DNA of 64,000 nucleotides from Prevotella sp. (GTDB taxonomy: Bacteria; Bacteroidota; Bacteroidia; Bacteroidales; Bacteroidaceae). Under the pieces are notes generated by a model. It saw nothing but the letters and a program-made list of their open reading frames with translations, ran no database searches and was not told the DNA's origin. Below, in pieces: positions 36,501 to 45,977 of the stretch. Every line of letters begins with the position of its first letter. Position 1 is the first letter of the stretch. The stretch spans positions 32,618 through 96,617 of the forward strand of contig JAGAXW010000009.1 of the NCBI GenBank assembly GCA_017847725.1. The letters are read 5' to 3'. Position numbers and translations under genes: made by a program.

Positions 36501-36680
36501 ACGGTAGACACCATTGGAGTCGGTCAGCACCGAGATGCCAGGACCAGAGGCCACACTGACTCCCTGTAAGGGCTGACGGGTCGTCGCATCCGTCACACGA
36601 CCAGTGACATACTCTTGGGCAACAGCGGTTCCCACGGGTATAAAGAGGCAGGATAAGAAGATTGCAATATGTCGTTTCAT
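33600..36680 (-). CDS. SusC/RagA-family TonB-dependent outer membrane transporter
   Basis: 1026 residues. Signal peptide, then a CarboxypepD_reg-like domain (about 22-95, VTGRVTDATTRQPLQGVSVA), plug (about 110-230, LFIRGYHSLNLNSQPLIVID and IYGSKGANGALIITTKRG) and a large beta barrel to the C-terminus (QIGLKLNL). No N-terminal STN signalling domain is seen, so it cannot be the trigger of an anti-sigma pathway. It pairs with the SusD downstream. Confidence 0.95.
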   Translation of the reverse strand: MKRHIAIFLSCLFIPVGTAVAQEYVTGRVTDATTRQPLQGVSVASGPGISVLTDSNGVYRVPVVSFDGRLQFSNPGRVSREAPLQGRQTLDVVLYSNAFESLKDGEGSLSSTNSMSFDEGMAARYGGDIRVIQRSNMAGVGANLFIRGYHSLNLNSQPLIVIDGVIQNTEYVESVFQGFYINPLSNIDCNDIEKVVVLKNATAIYGSKGANGALIITTKRGKSVSTKIDVNISCGFDFKPRLPRMLSADQFRSYASEMLKGTVSGLAAADKSEGFLNDEPDLSKNISYNTYHNNHDWTDDVYRVGNHQYYGLNVEGGDDIAKYALSVSYMMGKGQIKETDYDRLSTHFNADVLLSKRITLAAGFDFTYITRQLVDAGVNEYTSAPYLALIKSPLLTPYQYTRDGREYTTKLSDVDVFGISNPTSLLTDVVNKYTQYRFGANIMPRWAVTDNLDLSLRLAYNMNAVKEHYYSPLEGVAPQTDAAGNVWENTVKDQSINQGSFFIDGRVHFHKLFGGIHGLDAAIGYRMQKNVYKSNYGEGHNTGSDKVVNLSASLDGKMVDGRKTTVNNVALYAQASYNYLDKYSVWGVLTAESCSTFGKKADGGLKMFDGVWGVFPSVGASWNIASERFFKPVTFIDDMKLRVEYGLSGNDALNAVNRFSYLQAINYFGVANGLQIGNLDNQKQKWETTSKFNVGLDLTMLNDRLSLSFDYFHHKTTDLLMLSDADLLTGISSRLTNGGSMTNNGFEVSVNARLLNLRKLKWNSELGLSHYKNKLTSLPGGSQILNVAGGSILLQEGSSVGTFYGYRTESVFATEEEAVASGLRTWNTTKSQLLDYHAGDVHFVDLDGNSIIDEDDRTVIGNANPDITGSWGNRLSYGPFTLDVLFSFSFGADVYNYQRHMLESMTNLQNQSAAVANRWKYEGQQTSIPRAVYGDPMRNSRFSDRFIESASYVKLKEVRLSYQFQLPWHFISGGLAWISVGNLCTWTRYLGSDPEVSYGTSPLTQGIDYGVSPLSRNMQIGLKLNL

Positions 36681-36703
36681 AACCTATGTATTTATATTTC
36701 TAA

Positions 36704-38404
36704 TCAGTCTACGGGTTCCAAAATAATGCAGTCAATACGCATGTCGCGCTCGTACTGGGTCAGCGCTGCTGCCGTCGTCACATTACCCTCGACACGGAGG
36801 AAAGCCGTTATCGGAACGTCCACCTCCGACGACTGGAATATCGAATTCGTGAAGTTGGCAAACGGGAATCGGAAATTGCGGGCTACCAGCATCTTGTTTA
36901 CATTCCTGGCATCTGTGATGAACTCGGGATTCGTGCTGTCTATAGCCTTCGGGGTCTGCGTACCGCCGTAGTCGACTGGCGTCGTAATAGCAGCGTCTTC
37001 CTTCAGCGTACCGTCCTCATGGACATAGCGCAGATAGAAACGCAGGCGCGTGCTGCGCAGGGTCTCCGAATCCACCAGAGCCGTATCAATGGCGGAAGCA
37101 GGAACGGTCACAATATATATATTATATGTGGCAGACAGGGTGTTAGGCAGGCGGAAGCGAACCGTCGGGCGCTGAGACGTAGCCTGCATCGGCTTCACGA
37201 CGAGGAAACCGTTTTCAGACACCTGACCGGCAAACTGAGGATAGTTCACCACCGACTTCGACGACGTCGAACTTACACGCAGGGTGGCATAGTTCGCCGC
37301 ATCCTCAGCCTCCACCCTGATCTCGCGATGCCAGCTGTCATGGGCCTGATGTTTCAGCTCGTCGGTCACAAACAGCTGACCGTTGCTGACGCCACGCTGC
37401 TCGGCATCCGTAAAGAGATACTGCGGGGCGTGGAACACATGGCCGCTCGTAGCTACCAGCGAGTCACCGTCAGGAGCCGCGACGTCGACAACCTTACGGA
37501 ATACCAAGTCTTGCATAATGGCCTCCACCGTATGATTGTGCGTCAGCGAGTCGGCCGTACGGTCGGCCGTCGCCAGCGTACCAGTGACATTGATGCTCGA
37601 CGTCTTAATCTCACCGTCGCCATATGCCTTGAAGTAGCTGCGCAGCTTGTCATAGTGTTTGTCCCACGCCTTATTCGTCGGCACAAGCATCGTGTAGACA
37701 CTGTCCTCCAGATGGATGCTTCCGTAGTGGTCTATCCACTCGTTGCGGAAATTGAACACCGAGTCATAAACTGTCTCGCCCTTGTCATTCGTACCGACAA
37801 CCGTACTCTTGTCTGGCAGAAAGGTATATCTGTCGTGCTGACGCAGATACTTACCGATAGAGTCAGTCTCGTTGCCGGTCTTCTTGATTTCCTCGTAGAT
37901 ATTATTATAGAATGGCACTACGCAGTCGATAGTGTTGAGCACACCATTACCTACACCCTGCGAAGACGACACATGTCCCAAATTGCCGAAAAGCAGTCCG
38001 CCGCCGGAGAGCACCAGGTTCTGGTACTTGCCATTGAGCATCTTCACGCGAAGAATGCCGTCGTCTGCCTCCATCACATCACCTTGGGTATAGGTATACC
38101 GGCATACATGATTATAGAGAAACTGCGACAGGGCATCGTCGGTCAGCGCGTATGAAGACAGCGCGTCATTGGTCGGCGCAAAGACAGTAAGTGACTGGGA
38201 CGAGCCTAACAGTGACTCCATTCCATACTGACGGACCACTCCGGCAAAGGCTGACAGGTCCGGGCGGGCATCGATGGCCTCCATCAGTGACTGTCCGGAA
38301 TGGTCGGCCTCGCCATAATAGTTGTCCCACTCGCGTTCTTGACAGGACGTCATTCCGACGGACACACCGCAACAAACAACAAAAGCTATAATATAATTTT
38401 TCAT
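36704..38404 (-). CDS. Fasciclin (FAS1) domain lipoprotein
   Basis: 566 residues with lipobox MTSC (Cys21). A FAS1 domain lies at about 45-160 (DLSAFAGVVRQYGMESLLGS, LTVFAPTNDALSSY, ..VLNTIDCVVPF) and a second, degenerate one at about 185-330 (YTMLVPTNKAWDKHYDKL). The last ~200 residues form a beta-sandwich-like domain (RFRLPNTLSATYNIYIVTVP, TRLRFYLRYVH). It occupies the place where a SusE/SusF-type surface glycan-binding lipoprotein would stand, between SusC and SusD genes of two pairs. Glycan binding is inferred from context. Confidence 0.82.
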   Translation of the reverse strand: MKNYIIAFVVCCGVSVGMTSCQEREWDNYYGEADHSGQSLMEAIDARPDLSAFAGVVRQYGMESLLGSSQSLTVFAPTNDALSSYALTDDALSQFLYNHVCRYTYTQGDVMEADDGILRVKMLNGKYQNLVLSGGGLLFGNLGHVSSSQGVGNGVLNTIDCVVPFYNNIYEEIKKTGNETDSIGKYLRQHDRYTFLPDKSTVVGTNDKGETVYDSVFNFRNEWIDHYGSIHLEDSVYTMLVPTNKAWDKHYDKLRSYFKAYGDGEIKTSSINVTGTLATADRTADSLTHNHTVEAIMQDLVFRKVVDVAAPDGDSLVATSGHVFHAPQYLFTDAEQRGVSNGQLFVTDELKHQAHDSWHREIRVEAEDAANYATLRVSSTSSKSVVNYPQFAGQVSENGFLVVKPMQATSQRPTVRFRLPNTLSATYNIYIVTVPASAIDTALVDSETLRSTRLRFYLRYVHEDGTLKEDAAITTPVDYGGTQTPKAIDSTNPEFITDARNVNKMLVARNFRFPFANFTNSIFQSSEVDVPITAFLRVEGNVTTAAALTQYERDMRIDCIILEPVD

Positions 38405-38450
38405 GCTAGAAAATTTTCTTCTTTGTTAATTCATATCAGGAAACGCAGAC

Positions 38451-40004
38451 TTACTGAGCAGACTCCTGCAGCCGATAATACTCGTTCTGCACGAGGTTCT
38501 TGTTAACGTCCATCTCGTTCTTATAGATGGGCCAGTACCAATAGCCAATGTTCGACAACTTACCCGTAATGCCGTCAGGAGCCGTACCGCTATATTTATT
38601 AGCTACAAGCTGGTTGATGATGGTCTCTGTAGGGCCGCCGGCCCTGCGTACCTGACGCAGCAGGTCGAAGAAGCGCTTCCCCTCGAAGGCGAACTCGCGG
38701 CGACGCTCCTCCATCACCTGCATATAGGCCGAATTCTGATCACTGAACAACGTAGTGCTCAGTTCGGAGGTACCATCGGGATGACTGCGCAGATAGGTCT
38801 TGTTGCACAGTGCCGCCACCTCGGCGAAATCACTCTCTGAAGCAGCAGTCACCGCCAGTGCCTCAGCCTTCATGAGGTAGATGTCAGCCAGGCGGTAGAC
38901 GATCCAATGAGGGGCGGAGCTTTCGTCGCGCCAACTGTAGGTAGAACTTTTGGCATCGGCCTGAGAGTCTGCTGTCGGCGCATACTGACCTACGTACTTG
39001 AAGATGCGGTTATTATTGCTCAGGTTAAAATACTGCATACCACGGATATCAGCATCGTCGTAGATGGACAAGAGATTGGCTGTCGGCAGGAAGTGAGGCG
39101 TTGCCGTCTTGCTGCCATAGAGATTGGCAAAGACCGTCAGATTGTCTGCCGAAGAATTAAGATTGAGTTCGAAGATGCTTTCGACAGCGTTTCCATTATA
39201 GAATACACGTGTAAAGAAACTATTGCGCGGAATGAGTGTCCAGTCATACTGCTCCGTACCGTCAATGTGAACATAGTTGGCCAGCACCTCGTTGCACTCG
39301 GCAATGCACTCGGCATAGCGCCCCGCCCACAGATAGAGGTCTGCCAGAAGTGCTCCACAGGCATTGCGGGTGACGCGACCACAGTTCTTGGCCTGAGTGC
39401 CCCAGGAGTTTACGGCATACGACTTGGCGGTCTGAACATCCGAGATGAGTTGGTCAATGATATCGTCACCCTTGCTTTGGGCGACATTATAGTCGATGGC
39501 ATCGCTGCTGCTGGCCGTGGTCACAAAGGGTACATCACCCCACCCTCTTACCAAATAGAAGTAGCACAGGGAGCGCAAGAACAGCACCTCACTCAATGAA
39601 TGTTGCATATCTGCAGTGCTGTAGTTCTGATCCTGCACCGTACCGGCCTTCTCAATAACATTGTTACAGATATTGATAACCTTATAGAAAGACGACCAGT
39701 CGCACAGGGAGTTATCGCTCAGCAGGTTACCCTCATTGAGCACCGCACGCTCATTGGAACTCGGGCTGCCGGCCTGCAAGTTGTCGGAGCGCATCTCGCC
39801 TAAATAGACAAGACGCTGCAGCACGTTGTTGTCCAACATATAACGATAGGCTCCGCTGACCATCATATCGACATCGTCAGCAGATGTCCAGAACTCGTCT
39901 TCGATAATCTCGTCCTCTGGATAGAGTTCCAGCCACTTGCTGCAAGAAGCAGACAAGAGCATGGTGCAAACTACCAGGATAATATTGATGCTTTTGTTAA
40001 TCAT
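38451..40004 (-). CDS. SusD/RagB-family outer membrane glycan-binding lipoprotein
   Basis: 517 residues with lipobox SASC (Cys21), followed by the classical SusD start CSKWLELYPEDEIIEDEFWT and SADDVDMMVSGAYRYM. The C-terminal block EERRREFAFEGKRFFDLLRQ and the close WYWPIYKNEMDVNKNLVQN are typical. It pairs with the SusC at 40036-43314, 31 bases upstream. It is closer to the canonical SusD length and motifs than the other SusD of this operon. Confidence 0.95.
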   Translation of the reverse strand: MINKSINIILVVCTMLLSASCSKWLELYPEDEIIEDEFWTSADDVDMMVSGAYRYMLDNNVLQRLVYLGEMRSDNLQAGSPSSNERAVLNEGNLLSDNSLCDWSSFYKVINICNNVIEKAGTVQDQNYSTADMQHSLSEVLFLRSLCYFYLVRGWGDVPFVTTASSSDAIDYNVAQSKGDDIIDQLISDVQTAKSYAVNSWGTQAKNCGRVTRNACGALLADLYLWAGRYAECIAECNEVLANYVHIDGTEQYDWTLIPRNSFFTRVFYNGNAVESIFELNLNSSADNLTVFANLYGSKTATPHFLPTANLLSIYDDADIRGMQYFNLSNNNRIFKYVGQYAPTADSQADAKSSTYSWRDESSAPHWIVYRLADIYLMKAEALAVTAASESDFAEVAALCNKTYLRSHPDGTSELSTTLFSDQNSAYMQVMEERRREFAFEGKRFFDLLRQVRRAGGPTETIINQLVANKYSGTAPDGITGKLSNIGYWYWPIYKNEMDVNKNLVQNEYYRLQESAQ

Positions 40005-40035
40005 AACTTATCTCTTTTCACTTATCACTATTCAC

Positions 40036-43000
40036 TTAGAACGACACTTGAACGCCCAACATCCAGTCTTTTGAACGAGGAGTCGACGAGTTGTCGATAC
40101 ACATACCAAAGTCACCTATGCTCACTTCCGGATCCACACCAGAATACTTGGTTATACAGAACAGGTTGTTGAGAGTCAGATAAAGACTGGCCGATGTCAG
40201 GCCCAGAGGTTTGATGAGTTTCTTGTCAAATGAGTAGCGCAGATTGATGTATTTCAGGCGGAGGAACGAGCCGTCCTCCACATAGCGGTCACTGGGCAGC
40301 GAGTTGTAAGCCTCCTGATAGACGGCACGAGGCACCTCCGTAACATCGCCTTCCTTACGCCAGCGCCAGTTGACACTGGTCGACTGGTTATAGCCGGCAT
40401 ACATATTCTCTAACGAGCGGCGGGCTTCATTGATAATCTTATTGCCATAGCGGAAGTTACAGAAGGCTGTAAGATAGAAGTTGGCATAGTGCAGGTTGAG
40501 GCTGAAACCGCCCGTCAGTTTGGGGTTACAGTTGCCCAGATAGACCACGTCATACTCGTCGATGGAACCGTCGTGATTGACATCTTCATAGATGGCATCG
40601 CCACCCTGGAACTGATAAGCCGTAGTCTTATAATAATAGTACATGCGCTTGGGCTTGCCTTCATAGTCCTTGACGACATTCCCATTGGCATCACGGGCTA
40701 CAGGGCTGCTTTTACCTTCTGCCTCGGCATTCTCATAGTTGTCGTAGCTGTAGCTGTAGACACCCTTGTAACGGAAGCCATAGATGGAGCCGATGGAGTT
40801 ATTAAGCTGCAGACGCGTGGGATAACTGGATGTGTTGTTGAAGACACTGACATTGTTGTATTTGTCGAGCACCACCTGGTCCATCTCCTTAATGGTGTTC
40901 TTGTTACTGGCAAAGTTGACGGAGAAGGACACGTCGAACTTCTTAGTCTTGATAAACTTGTTCAACGACAGTGACAGCTCCCAGCCGTCGTTGTCCATCA
41001 CGCCGACATTCTTATAGTTCAGCGTAGAGAAGCCCGACGTGCTGGCAATGGATAAAGAAGGGAACAGCATGTCGTTGGTTCGCTTATGATAGATATCAAA
41101 GGTTGCGGTGAACAGACCGTTCCACAACTCCAAATCAATACCGAAGTTAGTCGACGTGATACGTTCCCACTTGAGGTCGGTGAGTCGGATGTTGGAAGGG
41201 CTGACGGCCGAAGTTCCCATATAGCCATAGGAGTCAATTGCCAATCGGTTGAAGTACAGATAGTTGCTGCTCGGCTGGCGTCCGGCCACGCCCCAGCTGG
41301 GACGGATGGCAAACAAAGAGAGCACGGGGCGAATCTTATTGAACAAAGGTTCGTCAGAGATAATCCACTTGGCTGACAGACCGGGGAACCAGCCATAACG
41401 GTTGTCGTCGCCAAACTTGGTACTTCCGTCCATACGGATGTTGGCATCGAGGATGTAACGCCCCTTAAATCCGTAGTGTACGCGTCCGACCATAGATACC
41501 GAACGGGAAGAACTGTTTGAATTCTTGATTTCCTGAAGTGTTGCCGTTGACGAGGCATCGGTCAGCGAAGAACTCGGATGTCCGTACGACACCGTATACT
41601 GACTGGTGGAAGTCGAATGACTGGTATTCCAGGAGGCCATGGCCTGCAGGTCGTGGTTTCTGTTGGCAAACGTGCTGCGCCAGGTCAGTTTGTTCTCCGT
41701 CATAATGGTCAGTGCCTCGGAATTCTGGTCTGAAGAGTTATTGACACTGGTGCTCGACCAGTCGCTATTCGTTGCTTCGCTGGGCAAGTAGCGCTCACGG
41801 TGATTGTTATTCATATCGAGGGCCACATAACCGTTGTAGCGCAGGAATATCTTCTGCGGGTCGAAGAAATCATACTGCAGACGAATGGTAGGCAACACGC
41901 GGTAGGACTTGGTATTGTCCTTGGCCAAATTGCCCAGTGCCACAGGATTTTTCAGGTTCTTCTGCTGGCTGCTCAGACTTGAAGAACTGAGAATGTTGTA
42001 ATACTCGCCGGTATCCAGTCCGTCGGCTGTCTGCTTATAGATGCTCAGGTTTGGCATTTTCTTATAGGCGATATTCAGCAGCGACTCGTAGTTCTGGTCG
42101 TTGTTGCCATAGGTGAACTGGAACTCCGTGCGGACCATCATACGGTCACTGACGTGATAGTCCAGCTGAGCACGCGTACTGTAGCGGTCGTAGCGCTGTC
42201 CTATCTGGGTACCCGTACGGGTATAGTAGCCACCCGACAGATAGAACGTTGCACGCTCACCACCACCCTGTACGGTAAGATAATGGTCATGCGTCCAACC
42301 CTTCTGTGTGACGGCATCCACCCAGTCTGTATTGTTGTTATACATTTGATACTCCGAGAAGTTGGGGTCGTATTGGAACTCCTTGAAGTCGTAGTCTGAG
42401 TGAGAGCTGTTACCCGAGAGCTGCGTCATGCCAAAGTAGGCCTGTTTCATCATCATCGAGAAGTCGTCGCCGTTAAGCAGACTGTATCCCTTCGGCAACG
42501 TAGCCCCTGTGAGTTTATAACTGTAGCTGACCTTTGTCTTACCCATAGAGCCGCGTTTGGTCTTAATCTGGATAACGCCATTGGCACCACGCGAACCCCA
42601 CAGGGCCGTAGAGGCCGCATCCTTGAGGACGGTTATCTCCAAGATATCGTCGACGTTGACGTTGAGCAGGTCGGCATATTGTTCGTCGGTGGCCGAATCG
42701 AAATTAAAATTGCTCAGTTCTGTACTTTCAAAAGGGATATCGTTGACTACGACCAAAGGTTCGGCATTGCCCAAGATAGTAGACGTGCCTCGGACACGCA
42801 TCTGCCCTCCCTGTCCCGGGGCACCTCCACCCACGATGTCCAAACCAGCAATACGTCCCTGCAGGGCATCGTCGGCAGAAGTGAACGATGTTCCCTCGAC
42901 CTCAATCAGATTGAAGGTGGTCTGAGCCTGCGAGACCTCACGCTGTGCTATACTGAATGTCTCGTCACTGGAGCGTCGCTTACCGGTGACGACTGTCTCT

Positions 43001-43314
43001 TGCAGAAGGTTACTGTCGTCGTCCAGCTTTACCTTGAATACCGTGCGGTTTCCGATATTCAAGGTCTGTGGCTTATATCCGATATAGGTTATGCGCAGTC
43101 GGTGTTTGGTGTTCTTTACTGTCAGCGCAAAGGCACCCTCCATATTGGTGGTTGTACCGCCTACGACACGGTTGCCATTATCTATCTCGACTACCGAAGC
43201 TCCTATCACAGCACCCAGTTCATCAGTCACCATACCCGTCACCATTTTCTGTGCGAGTGCCAATGAGACCTGTCCCACCAAGACAGCCAATAACAAGGAA
43301 TATCTATATTTCAT
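40036..43314 (-). CDS. SusC/RagA-family TonB-dependent outer membrane transporter
   Basis: 1092 residues. Signal peptide ending SLALA, CarboxypepD_reg-like domain (about 22-100, VTGMVTDELGAVIGASVVEI), plug (about 125-260, GQMRVRGTSTILGNAEPLVV and ALWGSRGANGVIQIKTKRGS) and a barrel with terminal DWMLGVQVSF. No STN domain. The two SusC proteins of the operon differ clearly along their length, so they probably import different fragments of one glycan. Confidence 0.95.
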   Translation of the reverse strand: MKYRYSLLLAVLVGQVSLALAQKMVTGMVTDELGAVIGASVVEIDNGNRVVGGTTTNMEGAFALTVKNTKHRLRITYIGYKPQTLNIGNRTVFKVKLDDDSNLLQETVVTGKRRSSDETFSIAQREVSQAQTTFNLIEVEGTSFTSADDALQGRIAGLDIVGGGAPGQGGQMRVRGTSTILGNAEPLVVVNDIPFESTELSNFNFDSATDEQYADLLNVNVDDILEITVLKDAASTALWGSRGANGVIQIKTKRGSMGKTKVSYSYKLTGATLPKGYSLLNGDDFSMMMKQAYFGMTQLSGNSSHSDYDFKEFQYDPNFSEYQMYNNNTDWVDAVTQKGWTHDHYLTVQGGGERATFYLSGGYYTRTGTQIGQRYDRYSTRAQLDYHVSDRMMVRTEFQFTYGNNDQNYESLLNIAYKKMPNLSIYKQTADGLDTGEYYNILSSSSLSSQQKNLKNPVALGNLAKDNTKSYRVLPTIRLQYDFFDPQKIFLRYNGYVALDMNNNHRERYLPSEATNSDWSSTSVNNSSDQNSEALTIMTENKLTWRSTFANRNHDLQAMASWNTSHSTSTSQYTVSYGHPSSSLTDASSTATLQEIKNSNSSSRSVSMVGRVHYGFKGRYILDANIRMDGSTKFGDDNRYGWFPGLSAKWIISDEPLFNKIRPVLSLFAIRPSWGVAGRQPSSNYLYFNRLAIDSYGYMGTSAVSPSNIRLTDLKWERITSTNFGIDLELWNGLFTATFDIYHKRTNDMLFPSLSIASTSGFSTLNYKNVGVMDNDGWELSLSLNKFIKTKKFDVSFSVNFASNKNTIKEMDQVVLDKYNNVSVFNNTSSYPTRLQLNNSIGSIYGFRYKGVYSYSYDNYENAEAEGKSSPVARDANGNVVKDYEGKPKRMYYYYKTTAYQFQGGDAIYEDVNHDGSIDEYDVVYLGNCNPKLTGGFSLNLHYANFYLTAFCNFRYGNKIINEARRSLENMYAGYNQSTSVNWRWRKEGDVTEVPRAVYQEAYNSLPSDRYVEDGSFLRLKYINLRYSFDKKLIKPLGLTSASLYLTLNNLFCITKYSGVDPEVSIGDFGMCIDNSSTPRSKDWMLGVQVSF

Positions 43315-43334
43315 AATTGTCAGTTTTTCGATGA

Positions 43335-45962
43335 TTAATTCCCTAAATATTCATTCAAGTCCTTATACAAGTCTGTATGCCACTGGGCCGAAGGAGTTTC
43401 GTACCATAAAGGACGGTCTATCTGATGCACCACCGTACACGTATAGTTCTCAATAAGCGTTGAATTCTGGATATCATACTTAGTAGCACTGCCAGAGGCA
43501 TTGTTGAACTTGAGGTCACGGCCTATCAGATTATAGCGGCCGTCAGCGACCTGCACACTCGCCGTATTGCCTATGTTGTCTCTCACACTCAGCGTATTGC
43601 CCGTGTTGGTTACAAAAACAGGATAGAACAGTTGCGTCTTCTCGTTGATGGTTTCCGTCAGATATTCTTTATAACTCTCTTTCTTACCTTTGATGAACAC
43701 GCTATTATCCTGGATGTGGTAACGGATGAAACGACGCAGCTTGCTGAGTGCTATCTGGTAGAGCGAGTCAATATGCGTTTCCAAACCTCCAGCCGACTGG
43801 TTATAGAGGTCCTCAAGCTCTTCCGGAGTCGGTATGTAGTGCTTGCTCTGGGCCTCCTTGAGCTGCTCATTGGTAGGTACGTAGAGGGTATAGTCGTACT
43901 GCTGCAGGAAGGATACATAAGGGTCGCCAGGGATAATGCTCGATGTGGCACTATTGCTGAAGATGTTTGAGGCATTGCACAAGCGAAGGAACTCGTAGAA
44001 GGGACTGCTGGCATTGAGCACGCCAGAATTACTGCTCTGGTTCAGGTTCTGATAGGTAGAAGTCAGCGTGTTCTGCAATATGCCGTCAACAATATAGGAG
44101 ACACCGTTGGTCTTCTCGCTGGCATCATTAATAACCACCTTCGCGGCATTGCCCATACCACTGATCGTACTGCCTGTCGACGCCCCCGTTATACGCAGCG
44201 GCATGTAACCCATCGTGACAAAATACTCCTGCCCATCGGCCACCGCCTGGCGAAACTCCTCGTTCGAATTGACGACGAGGGTGTGGGTGCGCAGAATATC
44301 CTCCAGGCGATTGTTGATAATCTTTGTATTCGTGATGGTTTCTATCAGTTCGTCGTTGTCCAGACGATGCACCTCGGCCTGGATGTCGCCATTAAGTCCT
44401 ATCGAGAAGTTCCAGTAGGCACGGCTCGCAGTCTGCTTGAACATCGACACCGGGTCGACATAATGCGCCATCTTCGCATCCGGAGTGATAAAGAACTGAT
44501 AGCGGCTCAGCAGCGAGCGCAGATAGTACATGAACTGCGTATGGCTGTCGTTCATGCCGATGTTGAAGATTTGGTTCGACAAATCCACCTTCGCAGGCCC
44601 CATCACCGAGCGGTAGTCCAATGGTGGCAACACCTTGTTGATGACAAACACCACACCGTTGCGGGCCACATAGCGGTCTACTATATCACTCTCGCTGACG
44701 TTCATGTCGTAGCCCGCCTCATCCTTCATGATGGAGAAGTCGTGAGGCAGTGAGGATAACAGCGAATACTTCTGATGGTTCTTCACCAGGTCGGCCACGA
44801 TATTGTCGGGCACCTCGTCCCAGTTGCCGCCGAAGCTCTTCCAAATGTCAGCACCTTCACCCGTGGCACTGAAATAGTTCTCAAGAGCCTCATTGGTGGG
44901 CACAAACATGACGCCCATGTCACCTTGGTAAGGCGCTTCCGTCGAGTTGTTCTCCTTGGCCTTGCTCTGATAAGCGTTCCACCCCGGGTCAAAGTACAGA
45001 CACGCATTGCTCTTATCGTTACCCAGCGCGTCAATCTTCAGGGCACCTACTATATTGACGGCCTTGTTGTTCAGGTTCTGCGGGTGCTCGTTGAAATAGC
45101 GCAACGTATATACGAGCGGATTCTGCTGATAGACCACGGGGATGGCAAAGCGGTTCATCAGACTGGCATACCGTGAGGTCGAGGCATTGTTACAGATAAA
45201 TCCGGCCATGGTCTCCGGCGGAGTGATCAGGCCTTCCAGTTCGTGCAGGTAACCGTTCTTACAGGTAATGTCCTGATTGATAATCTTGTTGCCATACAGC
45301 GAGGGAGTCGAACTGGTGGCCTTGCCGTTGGTAATGAAACTGACATCGTCGTTGGTGACATTCAGGTCGCTCAGCACTTTCGGGAAGAACTGCGTCAGCG
45401 TAACGGTCGACGCATCTTGCAGTAGGCGCACCGTGTCTCCCTCCAAGGCTTCAAAGTAGGCATTGCCGGGGAATCGAGCCAGCAGGTCGGCCTTCTTGTA
45501 CAGGGGAATACTGTCTGTCACGCCGAAATAGGTAGAGCGCCTGAGAACGGTACCCTTGATGTCGCCTTCACACAGTCGCTCTATCAGCTGGGCATTGCTG
45601 ATACGTCCCAGACTGATCATCATGTTCTTCTCCGTAGCCGACATTTCCTCGTAAGAGGTCGGACCGCTACCTTTGGCAAGATTGGCAGCAAAGTATTCGT
45701 CGAAGGCATTGTCGCTGGTGAAGAACAAGGTATTCGACCCCGTACGGCGCATCACTTCCGTCAGTCCGCAGTCGTCTATCAGGCGGGTATAATAGTTACA
45801 GTCGCCACGACCCTTCAGATAGTCGTAAATATTCTCGCCCAACCAGTCGGGCTGCTCGTTGTCCAACTTTTCGAAACTGTCTGTACAGGATGTCAGTGTT
45901 GTACCAACTGCCAACAGCCAACAGCTGACTACCAAAAAAATCTGTTTCATGCTTTTATCCAT
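43335..45962 (-). CDS. Multi-FAS1-domain lipoprotein
   Basis: 875 residues, the longest fasciclin-type protein here. The start may be ATG 45962 or the in-frame ATG 45950 (MKQIFLVVSCWLLAVG). Lipobox LTSC. Several FAS1-like units occur along its length: about 55-250 (NTLFFTSDNAFDEYF), about 265-450 (GVMFVPTNEALENYF and VARNGVVFVINKVLPP), a degenerate one (about 460-640), and about 640-830 (YDYTLYVPTNEQLKEAQS). No catalytic motif. Likely surface-exposed; the role in glycan capture or complex assembly is inferred from its SusCD neighbours. Confidence 0.82.
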   Translation of the reverse strand: MDKSMKQIFLVVSCWLLAVGTTLTSCTDSFEKLDNEQPDWLGENIYDYLKGRGDCNYYTRLIDDCGLTEVMRRTGSNTLFFTSDNAFDEYFAANLAKGSGPTSYEEMSATEKNMMISLGRISNAQLIERLCEGDIKGTVLRRSTYFGVTDSIPLYKKADLLARFPGNAYFEALEGDTVRLLQDASTVTLTQFFPKVLSDLNVTNDDVSFITNGKATSSTPSLYGNKIINQDITCKNGYLHELEGLITPPETMAGFICNNASTSRYASLMNRFAIPVVYQQNPLVYTLRYFNEHPQNLNNKAVNIVGALKIDALGNDKSNACLYFDPGWNAYQSKAKENNSTEAPYQGDMGVMFVPTNEALENYFSATGEGADIWKSFGGNWDEVPDNIVADLVKNHQKYSLLSSLPHDFSIMKDEAGYDMNVSESDIVDRYVARNGVVFVINKVLPPLDYRSVMGPAKVDLSNQIFNIGMNDSHTQFMYYLRSLLSRYQFFITPDAKMAHYVDPVSMFKQTASRAYWNFSIGLNGDIQAEVHRLDNDELIETITNTKIINNRLEDILRTHTLVVNSNEEFRQAVADGQEYFVTMGYMPLRITGASTGSTISGMGNAAKVVINDASEKTNGVSYIVDGILQNTLTSTYQNLNQSSNSGVLNASSPFYEFLRLCNASNIFSNSATSSIIPGDPYVSFLQQYDYTLYVPTNEQLKEAQSKHYIPTPEELEDLYNQSAGGLETHIDSLYQIALSKLRRFIRYHIQDNSVFIKGKKESYKEYLTETINEKTQLFYPVFVTNTGNTLSVRDNIGNTASVQVADGRYNLIGRDLKFNNASGSATKYDIQNSTLIENYTCTVVHQIDRPLWYETPSAQWHTDLYKDLNEYLGN

Positions 45963-45977
45963 TACGCTATTCGTTAA

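Noticed and set aside
34371-36569. 732-residue plus-strand open frame
   Set aside because: It is antisense to a clear SusC gene and has no domain or signal features.
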